Position numbers and translations under genes: made by a program. DNA of 64,000 nt from Alectoria sarmentosa. Lineage: Eukaryota; Ascomycota; Lecanoromycetes; Lecanorales; Parmeliaceae. The stretch is from the NCBI GenBank assembly GCA_009733775.1, contig WOGZ01000064.1, positions 62,001-126,000 on the forward strand, written 5' to 3'. Position 1 is the first letter of the stretch. Each line of letters opens with the position of its first letter. Of this stretch, positions 24,237 through 36,385 are shown piece by piece. A model generated the notes under the pieces. The model saw only the letters and a list, made by a program, of their open reading frames with translations. It was not told where the DNA came from and did not search any database.

Positions 24237-25209
24237 ATCATGCCCCTGATTTTCCAAACATCGAATTCACTTCTACTGTAAATATCAACCATAGCCGAGG
24301 TTTTGGTTCACCACCTTCAACCGCGCTTTCTTGTGTAATCACGTTTTCGCCATTCTCGACTACCAACGGAGGAACTATCACTGCGTTTCTCCACCTCCAG
24401 CACCTATTACCGGCCGCTGTAATAATATTATCGAGAATCTAGACAGTCTTACGTCATGTCTTTTCCTAGTCGGTCGATCCTAACGAATGGGGATATATGT
24501 GGGTAATGTACCAGTCGATCGGCCCGTCAGTCAGCCTTCTTGTCACTTCGTCAACGAGGGAGCAATTTGACCAGACACATCGTGGGCAGCAACATTTGTC
24601 CGTCTTGTGCGATCATCCTCGCGCTTCAGCAGGCCTGCTTTATCCTGCATGTTGTCGGGCATCACTGACGGATCTCTCCTTTTGATGATGACAAGGGGAC
24701 GCTCCCAGGTTTGGGGCTGGATGATCGGCGCGGGGTGAGTTCTTGTGTGTAACAGAGAAGTAGAATAATGAAGAGATAATATGTCGTGTTTCTTGAATGG
24801 GAGAGTGCTGTGAGACGGAACAGGCCATGGGAAGCAGCTTCTATCAGTGCTAGATACCATGCTGCGAGTGTTATAAGGAATCCAACCAGTCAATTATCTC
24901 AATGTGCCTTCAATAAAGTATTACCATCTACTGAGGTCGGCACACAAAGTCACTGAACAGCAGTAATAGCAGCCCTAACTTTTCCTTCGGAAAGCGACCC
25001 TATGGAATTAGATCTTAGTGCATTGTCTAGGTAAACCTTCCAATGGGGTATTATCCGAGACCATGACCTAAAAATGTGCAGAATTACCTTACGTAACCGA
25101 GTTTCCTCGGATTCTTTGCTTTCAAAACTTCCCCCCCACTACCCGGCTCTCGAAACCAGCTCCCGGTAGAGTACTCCCCAGTCTTTATGTTTACCTTTGT
25201 CCCAACCAA
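24237..25209. other. Intergenic
   Basis: No domain-bearing ORF. It contains the 3' UTR of the membrane protein and the promoter of the hydrolase, with a C-rich stretch just upstream of 25141. Confidence 0.55.
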
Positions 25210-27510
25210 GTGCTCTCGCAGCACGAAGCGATTATGGGTTACAAGCATGATCAGAACCCTTTACCAGTGACATACCGCCCCCCTGCCCAGAGCGAGCATC
25301 CAGAAGAGCAAACACCTCCCCCTGAGCGTGGCCCACCCCCTCCACTGCCACCCCGCGCTACCCTTGACTCTTCTGAAGATGACTCTCCGGATGCCCCCCC
25401 ACCCTACACTGAAACCGCACCAACATATCATTCGCAGCCTCTGACCAATTCGTGGACCGCACAAGACCCACGCTCTTCCTCTGCCCAATCGCTCGTACCT
25501 CACGACGACCCGCATACAGATGGAGATGGCAATAGGACAGACGGGAAAAGGACACTGCTATTAGTATACATTCATGGATTTATGGGAAACGAGACGAGCT
25601 TTCAGAGTTTTCCAGCCCATGTGCATAATCTTGTAACGGTCAAGCTGGAGGGAAGCCATGTTGTGCATACGAAGATCTATCCAAAGTATAAGAGTAGGAA
25701 GGCGATTGAGTTTGCGAGAGATGCGTTCAGTGACTGGTTACGTCCGCATGAAGGCCCGGATACGGATGTCGTGTTGCTTGGGCATAGTATGGGAGGGTTG
25801 CTGTCTGCGGAGGTAGCATTGCTGGAAGGACATAGAATAATGGGGACGATCAATTTTGATACTCCTTTTCTGGGGATGCATCCTGGTGTCATAGCCAGTG
25901 GACTTGGAAGCCTGTTTAGACCTGCGCCAGATTCGCCGGCTCCTAAGCCTTCAGAAACGGGGAATGGAAGTCAGGGTTTTACTCGAACGTCGACCAACGA
26001 AGGCATACAGTCATCTGCGTCGTCTTCTTACTTCGGCTCAGAGGCTACTGGACCAACGTTGATGCCAACAGAGTCAAATTCGACTTCCACAACCACCCTA
26101 CCATTGTCTACTACTCTTGACCTTCCTAACAAAGACCCGAACTTCGACCCTCCTTTTGTCAACGACGTACGATTACCGCAGCGTACTGGTTGGAGTAATG
26201 CCTGGCATTTTCTCAATAAGCACTCGGACGACTTGCGTAAAGCTACCCATTCTTATGTGAAGTCTCATCTTGAATTCGGAGGAGCCATGGCGGACTATAA
26301 TGGATTAAGAAATCGTTATGGTAAGATTAGGGCCCTCGAGGATGTTCAACCACCTGAGAGAACAAGGTTTGTGAATTATTATACTGCAAGCACGGGACGG
26401 CCGAAGAAGCCCAAGGAGTCTTCGCCCCTTGCATCTAGGACTCAAACTGGTCAAGTGAGTGGAGATCCGTCACCAAGGGCACTGCAGACGCACGAGGCGA
26501 GCTTAGATGACGGTCATTCGACGGACCCGAACCCTAGGATCTCCAAGGAAGAAACTGAAGACGAAGATATAGCCGAAGAAGATGCTCAAGACCATGACAA
26601 ATCCTTCCTCACAGCTAGCGAAGGAATCACCGACGATGAAGGCGTAATGTCGGATGCCAGCCAAGCAATGGACCATTTGCACCCGGCTCCTGTTACTGAT
26701 GATGAGCGGGAAGAAGAGGTCGATAACTTTGACAAGAAAGCAGCGCTCCAGCCTATCAAGTCCAATGCTACCTCAGACTCTAGCGCTTCGAAGGCCCCTT
26801 CCATCGCATCGAAAAACCCGCCGCCCTCGAGAGCCGCACTGACACTTCCCCCAATCCCCACTGCGCCGGAAGAACCTGCCCCGTTCGACCCCGCACGCTA
26901 CACCGACAAGGACACGCGGAAACTCGCGGAAAAGGAACACTCTCGCCAAGTCAAAGCGTGCAAGCAAGCAGTCAAAGACCGCGACAAAGCGATCGCTGAT
27001 CGGCGAAAGCTCGTTGAGAAAAGGGAGAAGAACGCGGCTAAGGAGAGGGAGAAGGTTGAGAAAGCAGAAGAAAAGGAAAGAATCAAAGTCGAGCAGCGTG
27101 GCATGGAGAAAGGAGAACGGGAGAGAGCAAAGGCGGAGAGGGAAGAGCAGAAGAAGAAGGAGAAGGAGCGATTAGAGGCCGAGAAGGAAAGGGCGAAGGC
27201 CGAGAGCGATCGATTGAAGAAAGCTTGTCAGCCTGAATCGGCTCCCAAAGCTGAGGGAGAGGGTGACGCTGGGGCTGCCGATACTGAAGCGATAGAAGAA
27301 AAAGCAAAGCGAGACAAGAAATTCTGCATGCTGCCGTCGAAGGAGAAGGGCCGGATTGATGGTTGTTGGGTAAGGGTGTTCATGCCGGGGGTAGATGAGG
27401 TGGGAGCTCATTGCGGGCTCTTCTTCGTGGATGGAGAGAGATATCAGTGGTTTGTGAGTGATGTTGCGGAGAGGATCGAGGAGTGGGTGGAGCAGAGGGG
27501 GAGAGATTAA
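25210..27510 (+). CDS. Alpha/beta-hydrolase (DUF676/lipase-like) with charged C-terminal coiled coil
   Basis: Intronless, 766 aa; an alternative start is the ATG at 25234 (MGYKHDQ). After a Pro-rich N-terminus (PPPLPPRA, PPPYTETAP) the hydrolase core starts near residue 114: LLLVYIHGFMGNETSF (oxyanion loop), then VVLLGHSMGGLLSAE with the nucleophilic Ser at about 193 in GHSMGG. Conserved text (NFDTPFLGMHPGVI) follows. Residues 250-560 are Ser/Thr/Asp-rich. Residues about 570-690 are a Lys/Glu/Arg-rich helix (repeated KEREK, EKERAKAE) predicted to be coiled coil. The end (INGCW-like DGCWVRVFMPGVDEVGAHCGLFF) looks folded. Likely a cytosolic or membrane-associated serine esterase or lipase; substrate unknown. 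Confidence 0.82.
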   Translation: MLSQHEAIMGYKHDQNPLPVTYRPPAQSEHPEEQTPPPERGPPPPLPPRATLDSSEDDSPDAPPPYTETAPTYHSQPLTNSWTAQDPRSSSAQSLVPHDDPHTDGDGNRTDGKRTLLLVYIHGFMGNETSFQSFPAHVHNLVTVKLEGSHVVHTKIYPKYKSRKAIEFARDAFSDWLRPHEGPDTDVVLLGHSMGGLLSAEVALLEGHRIMGTINFDTPFLGMHPGVIASGLGSLFRPAPDSPAPKPSETGNGSQGFTRTSTNEGIQSSASSSYFGSEATGPTLMPTESNSTSTTTLPLSTTLDLPNKDPNFDPPFVNDVRLPQRTGWSNAWHFLNKHSDDLRKATHSYVKSHLEFGGAMADYNGLRNRYGKIRALEDVQPPERTRFVNYYTASTGRPKKPKESSPLASRTQTGQVSGDPSPRALQTHEASLDDGHSTDPNPRISKEETEDEDIAEEDAQDHDKSFLTASEGITDDEGVMSDASQAMDHLHPAPVTDDEREEEVDNFDKKAALQPIKSNATSDSSASKAPSIASKNPPPSRAALTLPPIPTAPEEPAPFDPARYTDKDTRKLAEKEHSRQVKACKQAVKDRDKAIADRRKLVEKREKNAAKEREKVEKAEEKERIKVEQRGMEKGERERAKAEREEQKKKEKERLEAEKERAKAESDRLKKACQPESAPKAEGEGDAGAADTEAIEEKAKRDKKFCMLPSKEKGRIDGCWVRVFMPGVDEVGAHCGLFFVDGERYQWFVSDVAERIEEWVEQRGRD

Positions 27511-27932
27511 AAAGGTGGGAAGGTCGAAGGCTCGTGGTTGTGGTTGTGGCTATGGTTATGGTTCGGTACGGTTTAGATGATACCCATACATGTGACTGTG
27601 AAGCTCTACGCATCTATAAAGTTTTGGAGAAGGGAGAAAAGGCCACTTTGTCCAGGAGCTTGGCTGACCATGCCATAGGATTTGGCACAGGAGGGAGCTT
27701 TGCGCGTGTTTATTTAGGCAGCCTTTATTTATTTTGTACCTGCATTGGATTATCGGATGATAACCCTAATGTTTTTGCCGCTCTAGCCGAGATAGGAAGA
27801 CTCGGAAGGTCGGATATGTCATTGTTTCTCAAAGAAACCCCACCTCTTTACAGCACTCTTTCACTCTTCCTTGATTGACTACTGACAATTAAGGAGACCA
27901 GCAAGACTATCAATCAACACCAGCTCCTCATC
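27511..27932. other. Intergenic, 420 bp
   Basis: Begins with a GTGGTTGTG-type purine/pyrimidine-biased stretch after the hydrolase stop. Nothing coding is supported. Confidence 0.55.
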
Positions 27933-28862
27933 ATGGACAAACCAACAGTCGACCAGATCAAAAACATCGTCCGCAACATCACCGAAAACAATGATCCACT
28001 TCTGCATAAAGCTACAATGGAGAAGTAGTCAGTCCTTTCCAAAGCCACCGTCTTTTTCTCCAAACATGTTACCTTTCTTTCCATGATAGTAAACAAAGAC
28101 CGATCTTGTTCCAAAAACAACGCAGCAGCCAAGAACTCATCTTTCCCAGCCTGAGTTCTTCTCCATTTTATCCTTCCACCATTGCGCTCCTAACCCTCCA
28201 CCACCCTAGCTTCACCCCAACCGTCTCCTTCCTGCACCCGATCGTCAACGTCAAGTCGGCCCCCCACAGCATCGACACCTTCAAGCAAGTCTACGCCGTC
28301 TACAAAGTCCTGGCGCGGAATATCGCCATCAACTTCCTACGTACGTAATCCGCTCTCCCTTGATCTCCCATCGCAGTCTCCTCCCAAACAGAGCCCACAA
28401 ATGACGATGATGATTGAACAGACGTCACCATCGACGCCGACAACACGCGCGCCGTGATCGAGTTGGAGGAAGATTTGAATTTCATCTTCCTCCCCTTCAG
28501 CTTCACGCGCATCCATGCTGTCAAGTTTGTCACGATACTCGATCTCGTGCAGGACAAACAGGATGGGAAATATTACATCAGCAGACAATATGGTAATCAA
28601 GCTTTCCCTTTTTTTTTATCACTTGTCAGCTTCCTCTTTTCCCCCCCTTATACCCTTCATCACTCTTCGAGAATTCTCTACCGTAAGGAGAGGACGGCCC
28701 GATGCAGACGCTGAAGGCGGCATAGATATCATACCCTTAGACGCCGCCATGAAGAGCCTGCCTTTAGGCTTCGTCTACGGCTGGTGGCAGGCTATCTGCA
28801 CGATCACGGGGTCGGTGGTGGGGTCCGGGTTGCAGATGACGGGGATTTGGAGGACGGCGTAG
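27933..28862 (+). CDS. Small SigF/NTF2-like fold protein
   Basis: Four exons, 27933-28027, 28210-28340, 28422-28592 and 28630-28862, giving 209 aa. Exon 1 (MDKPTVDQIKNIVRNITEN) joins YFTPTVSFLHPIVNVKS through an intron with a CTAAC branch; further joins give NFLHVTIDADNTRAVIELEED and KYYISRQY. The pattern (HP motif after a YFTP segment, long beta strands, KYYI, C-terminal hydrophobic GFVYGWWQAI) resembles fungal SigF-type NTF2-like proteins, of unknown biochemical role and probably membrane-associated through the last helix. The third intron would be only 37 nt, shorter than any other here, so the junction at 28592/28630 is the weakest part. Confidence 0.6.
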
Positions 28863-29029
28863 CGTAATGGGATGGTGAGAACAAGGCAGTGCGCATGGCC
28901 CAAAAGCTGGTATCTGTGATGCTATGAGTTCCGAATTTCTTCTGGCAGATTGAGGGTTTGCAAAGCAAAGCTTTTCGTGTGATAGGATAGCAAAGGTGGA
29001 TATCATTAGACATAGACCGCAGACCAGCA

Positions 29030-31573
29030 TCATAATTTCGACGACAGAAACGCCTTGGCCTCCTCCTCATCCACTCTCGACTTCTCCGAGCTCTTCTTCT
29101 CAATCAGCCCGAGCTTGTTCTTTCGAATCTCATACCACATGTCTCTCCTGTCCCCACCCAGCTCTTCCCTCAACAACTTCCCCTTCAAACTTCTAACAAA
29201 CTCGTTATAAGCCTCCGGCTCCTCCAAGTCAATCATCTCGCTCCTCATCACACCCAACTCCTCTACCGCTTTACCATACGCAATGTCCCCGAAACTGTCT
29301 CGGATCTGCCCTTCAATGATCGTGGACAGTTGCCTCACGGCGTCACGCGTAGCTTCGAGGGAGTCGGCGGTGTCGAGAGCTTGCTTGAATTCAGGGATGG
29401 GATTCTCGCGGGTGATTTTGATCTTTTTGGATTTGTTATTGCCGAGGAGGGCGCCGACGTCGAGACCGGAGAGGGGCTTGATTTCGTTGCGGTTGCGTTT
29501 TCTGGATTGGACTTTCGGAGGAACTTTCTTGACGTTTGCAGCAGCGATGAGCTTCTCGAGCTTCTTCTTGGCTCCAGCTACAAGCTCCTCAGGTGGCTTG
29601 GAGTATCTGGTGAGAATGTCGTATGGAGGAGGGACGGGCTCGGTAGGATGCACTGCTCTCCATCGGACTGCCTGGTCGATGCGGTGCAAAACTGGTGAAT
29701 AGGTATCAGTCATGTTCATGTACTCTGCCGGATTCCCTTCGTCATCCTTTCCCAAGTCAGAGAGATCCATTCGGTCTACGTAATCGCTCATCGCCGCGCT
29801 CAACGCGTCGCTCGGTAGATTTCGATGCTCTCTGATTTCCTTGCCAGAGACCGTAATGACTCTGTCCAACGGTGGGAATCTGTAGGCGCGCACATCTTCC
29901 GCGTACGGCAATTGTACATCTAGCAGACACTCGTAGTCTACCTCAATTGACGGCGCGAGCAAGGTGATTAAGGGTTCCTTGTCGGCCTTTGTTACCAAGC
30001 GAGCGACTGCGTATGATTCCAGCTCAAAGAGGGCGTGTATCAGCGATGACAGTGCCATTATCGCTTTACTGTTGGTCTTCTGAGCGATGACGACGCAGGA
30101 GACAGACATAGCCATATAGCGTTCGAACTTCCCTCTGTCAGCGATGGTATCACAACAAAATGAAGGACTGCTGCACCCACAGTCGACCACGGGATGAAAC
30201 CAATGATTTCGAGTCCTGGTTGAGTCTCCAATTTGGTGACATTTAGATCGGATTCGCTGATGTGCACAGCTGTTCGCCCATACTCATATCCTTTAGCTAA
30301 ATCGTCTCTGCTGACGTCTCGTTTACCTCCAGGAGCTTCCTCGTCAATGACCTGGTAGGTTCGAGCATTCCTCACAGATGCCAAGCTACTTCCATCAGCT
30401 TGGGCAGGACCATGTTCGGCTCCGTCCGCATCAGGCATCATTGTCGCCGAGGACTGCGTACTGACGTGGCCAATCGACAAATCAGAACGTTGAACGTATT
30501 GACTTGCGGCAAGTGGTCTTCGGACCATGACCCCAGGATATCTTTCGACGTCGATACAGAGAGCTGAATCGAACTGTTCCGGGTCTCCAAGCGTAAGTTG
30601 GCCTTTATAGGAGGGTACGGGTCTCGTAGTCTTGAGCCTTGGGGTGCCCAGCTCTTCGATTGCTTGTTGCATTGTGCCGAAAATGCCATCGCAGTCCTCC
30701 ACCAGAGCTCTGAGCGTTGCTTCGTTGATTGCCTGCGTCATCTTATTAGCAAATGTCTGATGCCTTGGTTGTGACTGCAGACCTTTTCAGGATCTTTGTC
30801 CTCTTCCTTGAACCCGTAATCTGGATCGTCAAAGTCAACCCCACTACTAGTCGTCAATTGTCATCCTCTTGAATCCTAGATTTGTCTCGTACATTGCCAC
30901 AAGCTCTATCTCATCTGACTTGATCTTTTCCGTGATTTGTGATATGTCATCTGCATCCATAGAGCCCCGTCCATCTGTAACAAGGACTATCTTCCGTTTG
31001 TATTTCAGCTTCTTGCAGTGCTTGGTGATCATCTGAATGGCGATCACAATAGCAGATATTGCTGATCTCATCAGTAGACAGTCCTTTGGGCGTGAAGAAG
31101 ACATTTGTACCATCGCCATCCGTTGTGTCGCTCACTTTAACTTTTTGCCGTAATTCCTTCAAGCCCGGTAACAGAAGCCTGTAGAACCTCAGCCAAGCTC
31201 TTTCCCATGCTGCAAGGTACCCACTGGCTTATCTCTTGTAGCACAGATATATTCTGGAAGCTGTCTTCGCTGTCTAATTCATTTCCCGTGCCTGCTCAAG
31301 TATGAATGTCCGCAATCGCCCATTTTGGTTTAGGGTCGTACTATCGGTGCGCAGGCCAATGACTCCAAGCTGGGCAGTCTTCCGGTCGGTGGCTATCTAG
31401 ATCTATCAGATCTTGTTGTGCGGAGAAAGCGTCCACGTACCTACTGTACTGGTGATCTTCTCCCAAACGTAGGTCATTGCCCAGTCAAAATTTGATTCCT
31501 TCCTCGCGTTGGACTTTTCACCCATCGACGTCCCCATATCTACAATGTAGACCGTCGCCTCCTTGTCTGCCAT
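29030..31573 (-). CDS. ku80: Ku80 DNA-end-binding subunit
   Basis: Eight exons on the minus strand: 31573-31441, 31392-31342, 31291-31225, 31178-31111, 31061-30893, 30846-30783, 30732-30181, 30127-29030, giving 733 aa. The seven introns are only 46-53 nt. The spliced N-terminus is the Ku von Willebrand-like domain (MADKEATVYIVDMGTSM; NISVLQEISQ; KLKYKRKIVLVTDGRG). The core barrel includes IPWSTFERYMAMS and ALSSLIHALFELESYAVARLV, and the C-terminal helical region ends EEEAKAFLSSKL. With Ku70 it binds broken DNA ends in non-homologous end joining and acts at telomeres. Every splice join restores family text in frame, so the gene is intact despite the many short unspliced ORFs. Confidence 0.93.
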
Positions 31574-34500
31574 GGTGAGTTTACGGCGCTGCTTGCGCCG
31601 GCGTTAGGAGAGTTGGTTGTGTAATTTGGGGTAAGAAAGAGCAGGCAGACGGCATCGCGGAAGCTCCAAACGCGAAAGCACGTGACCACTTTGTCTCCCC
31701 GACTAGCACCAACAGATTGTATTGTCTGTCAACTTCTGTAATTCAACAAACAAAGGTTTTATCACGAAACCTTTCGCGTATGGATTGTTATCCTCAACTA
31801 CTACTACAATTTCCTAAGCAGAAGAGTGAGTGCCCGATTCTCGATGAATGAGTTCTCTAGCTTCGAGTCTCGCTCTTGTTGAACTTTTTTCCTGCCTAAC
31901 GAGCCAACGTTTTCCGGCAGTCGTACAAGTTCTTTAAATCTTGACAGTATTCGCGCGAGAGACAACTCGAGTCCTTCCGCTTGAGCTACTCTGATGGACC
32001 AATCCTCAAAGGGTCGTAATTAATACCCAAAAGTTCCTACAACTTGGACTACCTATTACCACCATTTCTGCTTCGTAATGACGCAGTAGTACAGTGACAA
32101 CTGCGTCATCAATGGCTGACGAGAGGGCTTTTACTCCACCGTATGGTATTTATGTCAATTCGGAGCCCGACATTCTTCTAATTGAGGCATGTATTTCTCG
32201 CAAGGGCCCAAAACCAGGTTCACCCCACAGCACTGCCCTACATTTTTCTTACATGATAGATCCGCCCTAGGCTCTGCCTCATACTGTGACTATGGAAAAG
32301 TTGAAGTCTCGGAAGATTTCTCCCTGGAGTAATCCCAACACAGTGTATCTCTCTCTGGGCTCAACCTCTGGAAGGTTTCTACGGACTTCCTTTTCAGGTT
32401 GTGAAAGCCCGTCCGAGACATTTCGAGTGCTTCCAATAACGCTGCTATCAAAGCGAGGACAGCTCGTCCAATGTTATCAGTCACTCAGTAAATGCCAAAT
32501 TTCACATACCCGTCAATCTCATTGCATATGCACACCTCGCTGACCTGCAGCTCAGCTGCAAGATCGACGTCTCTTAACTCTTTCCAGATGTTTCATAGCG
32601 CACTCTGAAGGCAAGAGCCATCTCCGAGCCTGCAAATGTCGAATTTGGAATCCATTCAGCTGCTCTGCGACGGGTACATTTAATACTTTTCTTACCTGCG
32701 AAAATTACATTCGAGGTGATAGAACGCATGCCTGGTCCCCCAGCTTCGAGGCCACACCTTGTGGAGAGTAGGGTCGTTCGGCCTTGTCACACTCCATGTG
32801 ATTGATATCCGAAACACAGCCCAAAGCACAATCAATTGATGTTGGTAGTACTCGCTGCAAATTGTACGAGGCACGAGAAATTTAAGTTCAACAACCCACA
32901 AAAGGCCCAGAAATGAAGATTGGGCAATGCGCCAAGTATGCAGAAGTGAAATCACATCCACCAATCGCACTGTGCGGAAGGATTTTGAAAACATAGCCTT
33001 GGGCAACAGGACCCGACCCTCCCTCCCTGCCAGGGATCCGTGCGGCGGACGATGCGACACAACCCACTGTCAACCTGGTTAGCATTGGGTCCGTATCCCA
33101 GGTATAGTATTACTCGCTACCGAAGAAATGGTCTGCCACTCACATACCGAATCATGCATAGGCCGAAGCATGCATTCCTCACGATCCACTGCAGGTGCTT
33201 GCAACGGGGTCTAATTTCGGAGAAGGAGGATGAAGGCCAATTTCATGCAGACAGGAAATCTGTTTCAACATTGCATGCAAAAAGGCGAAAACAATGCCAC
33301 TACGTCGGGAATAAGCTAAAGAAAAAGGAACAAGGCACATATTCCCCCTCACACGCGCAGCATCTTTGAAACTGCTCTGCCTAGCAGCTGCCGTCGACAT
33401 TGCAGAAGTGCCTCGTAACTAGCTTAGTAATCGCACAAGAGCTGTGGCACAATTCGGGCAATGATACACACCCCTCAATGGCAGATTCCGGCAGCTATGT
33501 AGCACTGACCGGCCACCCTTCGAAAAGTAAATCGAATGCGGCCTCGCTCAAGCCTATACCAACGACGACAATAACCACACAAGCATCACAACAACAGTAC
33601 TTCACCTAGGAAAATGAAGCATGTGATATATCCTCCCGATGTTGCCCTTCCCGCACCTATTACATGCATCAGTAACATCTAGTACTAGGAAATCCCCAAC
33701 ACCATGATTCCCCTCGTCTTCACCCCTGTTAGTTGGCGATCTGAACCGCTTGTCCGTAATGTTTTTGGATGTTGAGTTTCGCAGGATGCGCCAGGCATGT
33801 CTCTGTCGGTGGTGCTGTCGTAGGTGCGGTTGCAGGCGGCAGACGGCAGGGGTCTGAAGGGGCGCCGTCTTCCGAGAGGGGGAAGACGTTGCCTGTTCCG
33901 CTTGGAGGGGGGAGGGGGGGGGGGGAGATGAGATTGCGGAAACGGGGCAGGGGAGGACTGGGAGGTACATGCATTGTGGGGCGCCAACTTAGGAGGGGAC
34001 CATTGTTTGCTTGCAGATGGGCTGCTAGGCTGCGGGCTGCTGGGTAGAGTCGCAGGAAGGTGTAGTCAAGCAGAATTAAAAGGTGGAGCATTGAATCTTG
34101 CATATGCTATTAGTTGGGTACAGTATGTGAAAGAGTACGAGGGCTCACGCTGCCGTGACGTGAGGCGCTTGTTGTCTCAATCTCATGCCTTTGATAGGTA
34201 TCACTGGCAGAGTCGTTCTCTTGGATACTTTTAGGTGCTCCCCTACTGGAAGGTTTTGGCTAGGACATGGAGGTAGAAGGAATATGCAGGAGTCATGCCC
34301 TGACGATATGTATTTCCATACGAGGTTAGTTCTTCGTCAAAAGGCCCTTGTTAAGGTCCGTTGTACACGGGATACAATATCGTCCTTCCACTCAATCAAG
34401 AGCGTCCTGATTTTGTGCAATGGCACCTGAAATAGGGAGAGGTGACAGAAGCCTTTGCAGCAGAGGAAGCAGCGGCGGATGACTTCAGGAAAGTCATAGA

Positions 34501-35317
34501 GTCCATAGTAAAGGCAGCTCCTCATCCCCCAAGAACTAAAGGGAAGGGCAGTAGGTCAAGAGGAAATGGAGTCTCTTGGTGAGGAGGGAAGGACTTTTGC
34601 TTCGGGGGTGCCTGCCACACTGTAAAGGGGCAATAAGATTCGCGGCCATCAGGGGAAGGCTGTTTTCGCATAATGATGCTAATGCGATCGACTGGAAGGC
34701 TGATGCTATGGAGTATGGAGACGATTCTTGGATTTCGTCGAAGCCATAGAACGCTGTTTGAGATCGAGGATCAATGTACCCAAAAAAGAATGACTTGTAG
34801 ATAAGCAATGGGAAGTCAGCTGACAGAAGAAGAAGGAATTTCCCAATAACAAGCGCCAAGGACTTGGGAAATCAGCCAATACAAATAGACATACATCGTC
34901 GTCTGCGGAAAAGCGTCAAGCCCTGATCAGCAAAAATCTGACGCGTAGAACCTGACAAGACTGCGGGGTAGTGAGATCATTCTGATGGAACCGATTCCAA
35001 AGTCCGGCGTCATTCTTTGGTGTAAGAGTAGCGGATGGTTCTCGAGCCAACCTGCAACAGAACCATCGTCTGACGTTGAGGATCGTCCGCTGTGACCAAT
35101 GTGCAGAAGCGGCGTTGCATTCTCAACGAGTCCTAAGCCTCAATATTGAAAGCAAATGGTGATCATACGAGCACTGATCAGGTCAACAGCGTAATCAATA
35201 TAAACGTGTTCATGGAAACTTGCCACCAAAAAATACTCTCTGAATTGCCCCAAACCCCATCCCTCCTCCAAAATACCTCTATCCCATGAGATCTCTCCAT
35301 AATCCCTTTTGATTCCC
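31574..35317. other. Gene-poor stretch, 3.7 kb
   Basis: The longest intergenic interval in the window. ORFs of 60-124 codons occur on both strands without domain or consistent frame. A G-rich tract with 12 consecutive G lies near 33916-33928. Promoter sequences of Ku80 lie at the left end. Non-coding RNA or decayed genes cannot be excluded. Confidence 0.5.
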
Positions 35318-36097
35318 CTACTGCAACCTCTCTGCTAGCAAAAGCCCATACCAAACTGTAACCCCCAAGCCCACCAAATTCGTCAACGCACTAATCCCAT
35401 GCATGCGACTAAACGCCCTGTTTAACCTCTGCATCTCCTTAGACTGCGGCCCCTGATCATAATACTTCTTCCCGTCCCGCGTCTCCTGATGTTTCCTCTC
35501 TTTCATAATCTTCGTCGTAACGGGACCCGCCCAGATCAAGTTTATCGAATTCAATGCGAAAATCGTCGTTATGGGCACTAAGACCGTCCATCTGTTTTTC
35601 TCTTCTAGTAATCCGCTGAGACTTGATGGTTCCATGGTTATACCGAGGGGAGAGGAGGATTTGATGCCGGGGTATGTGAGCGCCATTATAACTGGGAGGG
35701 CGGTTTGCAGGGCGAAGTATACAGGGGTGAGCGCGGCTTGCAGGGTAGAGAATTGGGGACGGGAGAGGGCGCGATAGGCGACTATACCGTTGACGAAGGA
35801 TTCTGCGCAGATTTCGGAGTCAGCACTGCTTATTGGAGGGTGGAAATGGAGTTGGAAGACAGGTCTCGAGAGTAGAGAGGTCCTCTTATTCCCGAAACAT
35901 GTCCAAAGACTCATTTGGATACCAAACAGGGTAGGATCATCCCAGAAATGTACGTACGATAGATGGAGCTGCCGAGGAGGGTGCCATAGCTAGTAGAGAT
36001 GTCGGGTCAGTTGGGGACAGGGTTGAGTGAGGAAGAGGCGGGCGGACCTGATGATGTGGTAGGGGGCGGGTGAGGAGAGAATTGAGAGATCCGACAT
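35318..36097 (-). CDS. TMEM205-like (DUF4149) membrane protein
   Basis: Three exons, minus strand: 36097-36048, 35989-35958, 35802-35318, giving 188 aa. The spliced N-terminus MSDLSILSSPAPYHIISYG leads to LLGSSIYQSFVNGIVAYRAL, the usual start of fungal TMEM205-like proteins. At least four hydrophobic segments follow, including VYFALQTALPVIMALTYP, WTVLVPITTIFALNSINLIW and ISALTNLVGLGVTVWYGLLL. The loop ETRDGKKYYDQGPQSKEMQRLNRAFSRMHG is the conserved family segment before the last helix. Function is unknown in fungi. The second intron (155 nt) stays open as an ORF, so an unspliced reading gives a misleading start at 35914. Confidence 0.88.
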
Positions 36098-36385
36098 GTT
36101 GAGGCGAGGAATACGAAGAGATTCGGACTGTTGGAGGTGTTTTCAAGGGTGGAATGATAATAATTATACACTGAGAATGTTCGGATGCATGTCGGATCGC
36201 TGGATTGGGACTAGCGCCAGACGCTATGATATCAGCATCGTTGTGCATCTACTCGAGATTCAGCCATATAGATGGAATTCCTTTCAATAAGTGTACTACG
36301 CAACCATAGCAAAAGCTCCGTTTCTTCTTCATTATCGCAATTTCAGTATTGAAAGCTATGTGACGAGACCTCCTTATCAAAGTTG

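Noticed and set aside
31062..31162. Apparent frameshifts in the Ku80 N-terminus
   Set aside because: All are explained by GT-AG introns of 46-53 nt whose removal restores Ku80 text in phase.
33769..34047. ORF rich in Gly/Arg opposite a Pro-rich ORF near the G12 tract
   Set aside because: Both are products of G-rich composition; no codon structure or family.
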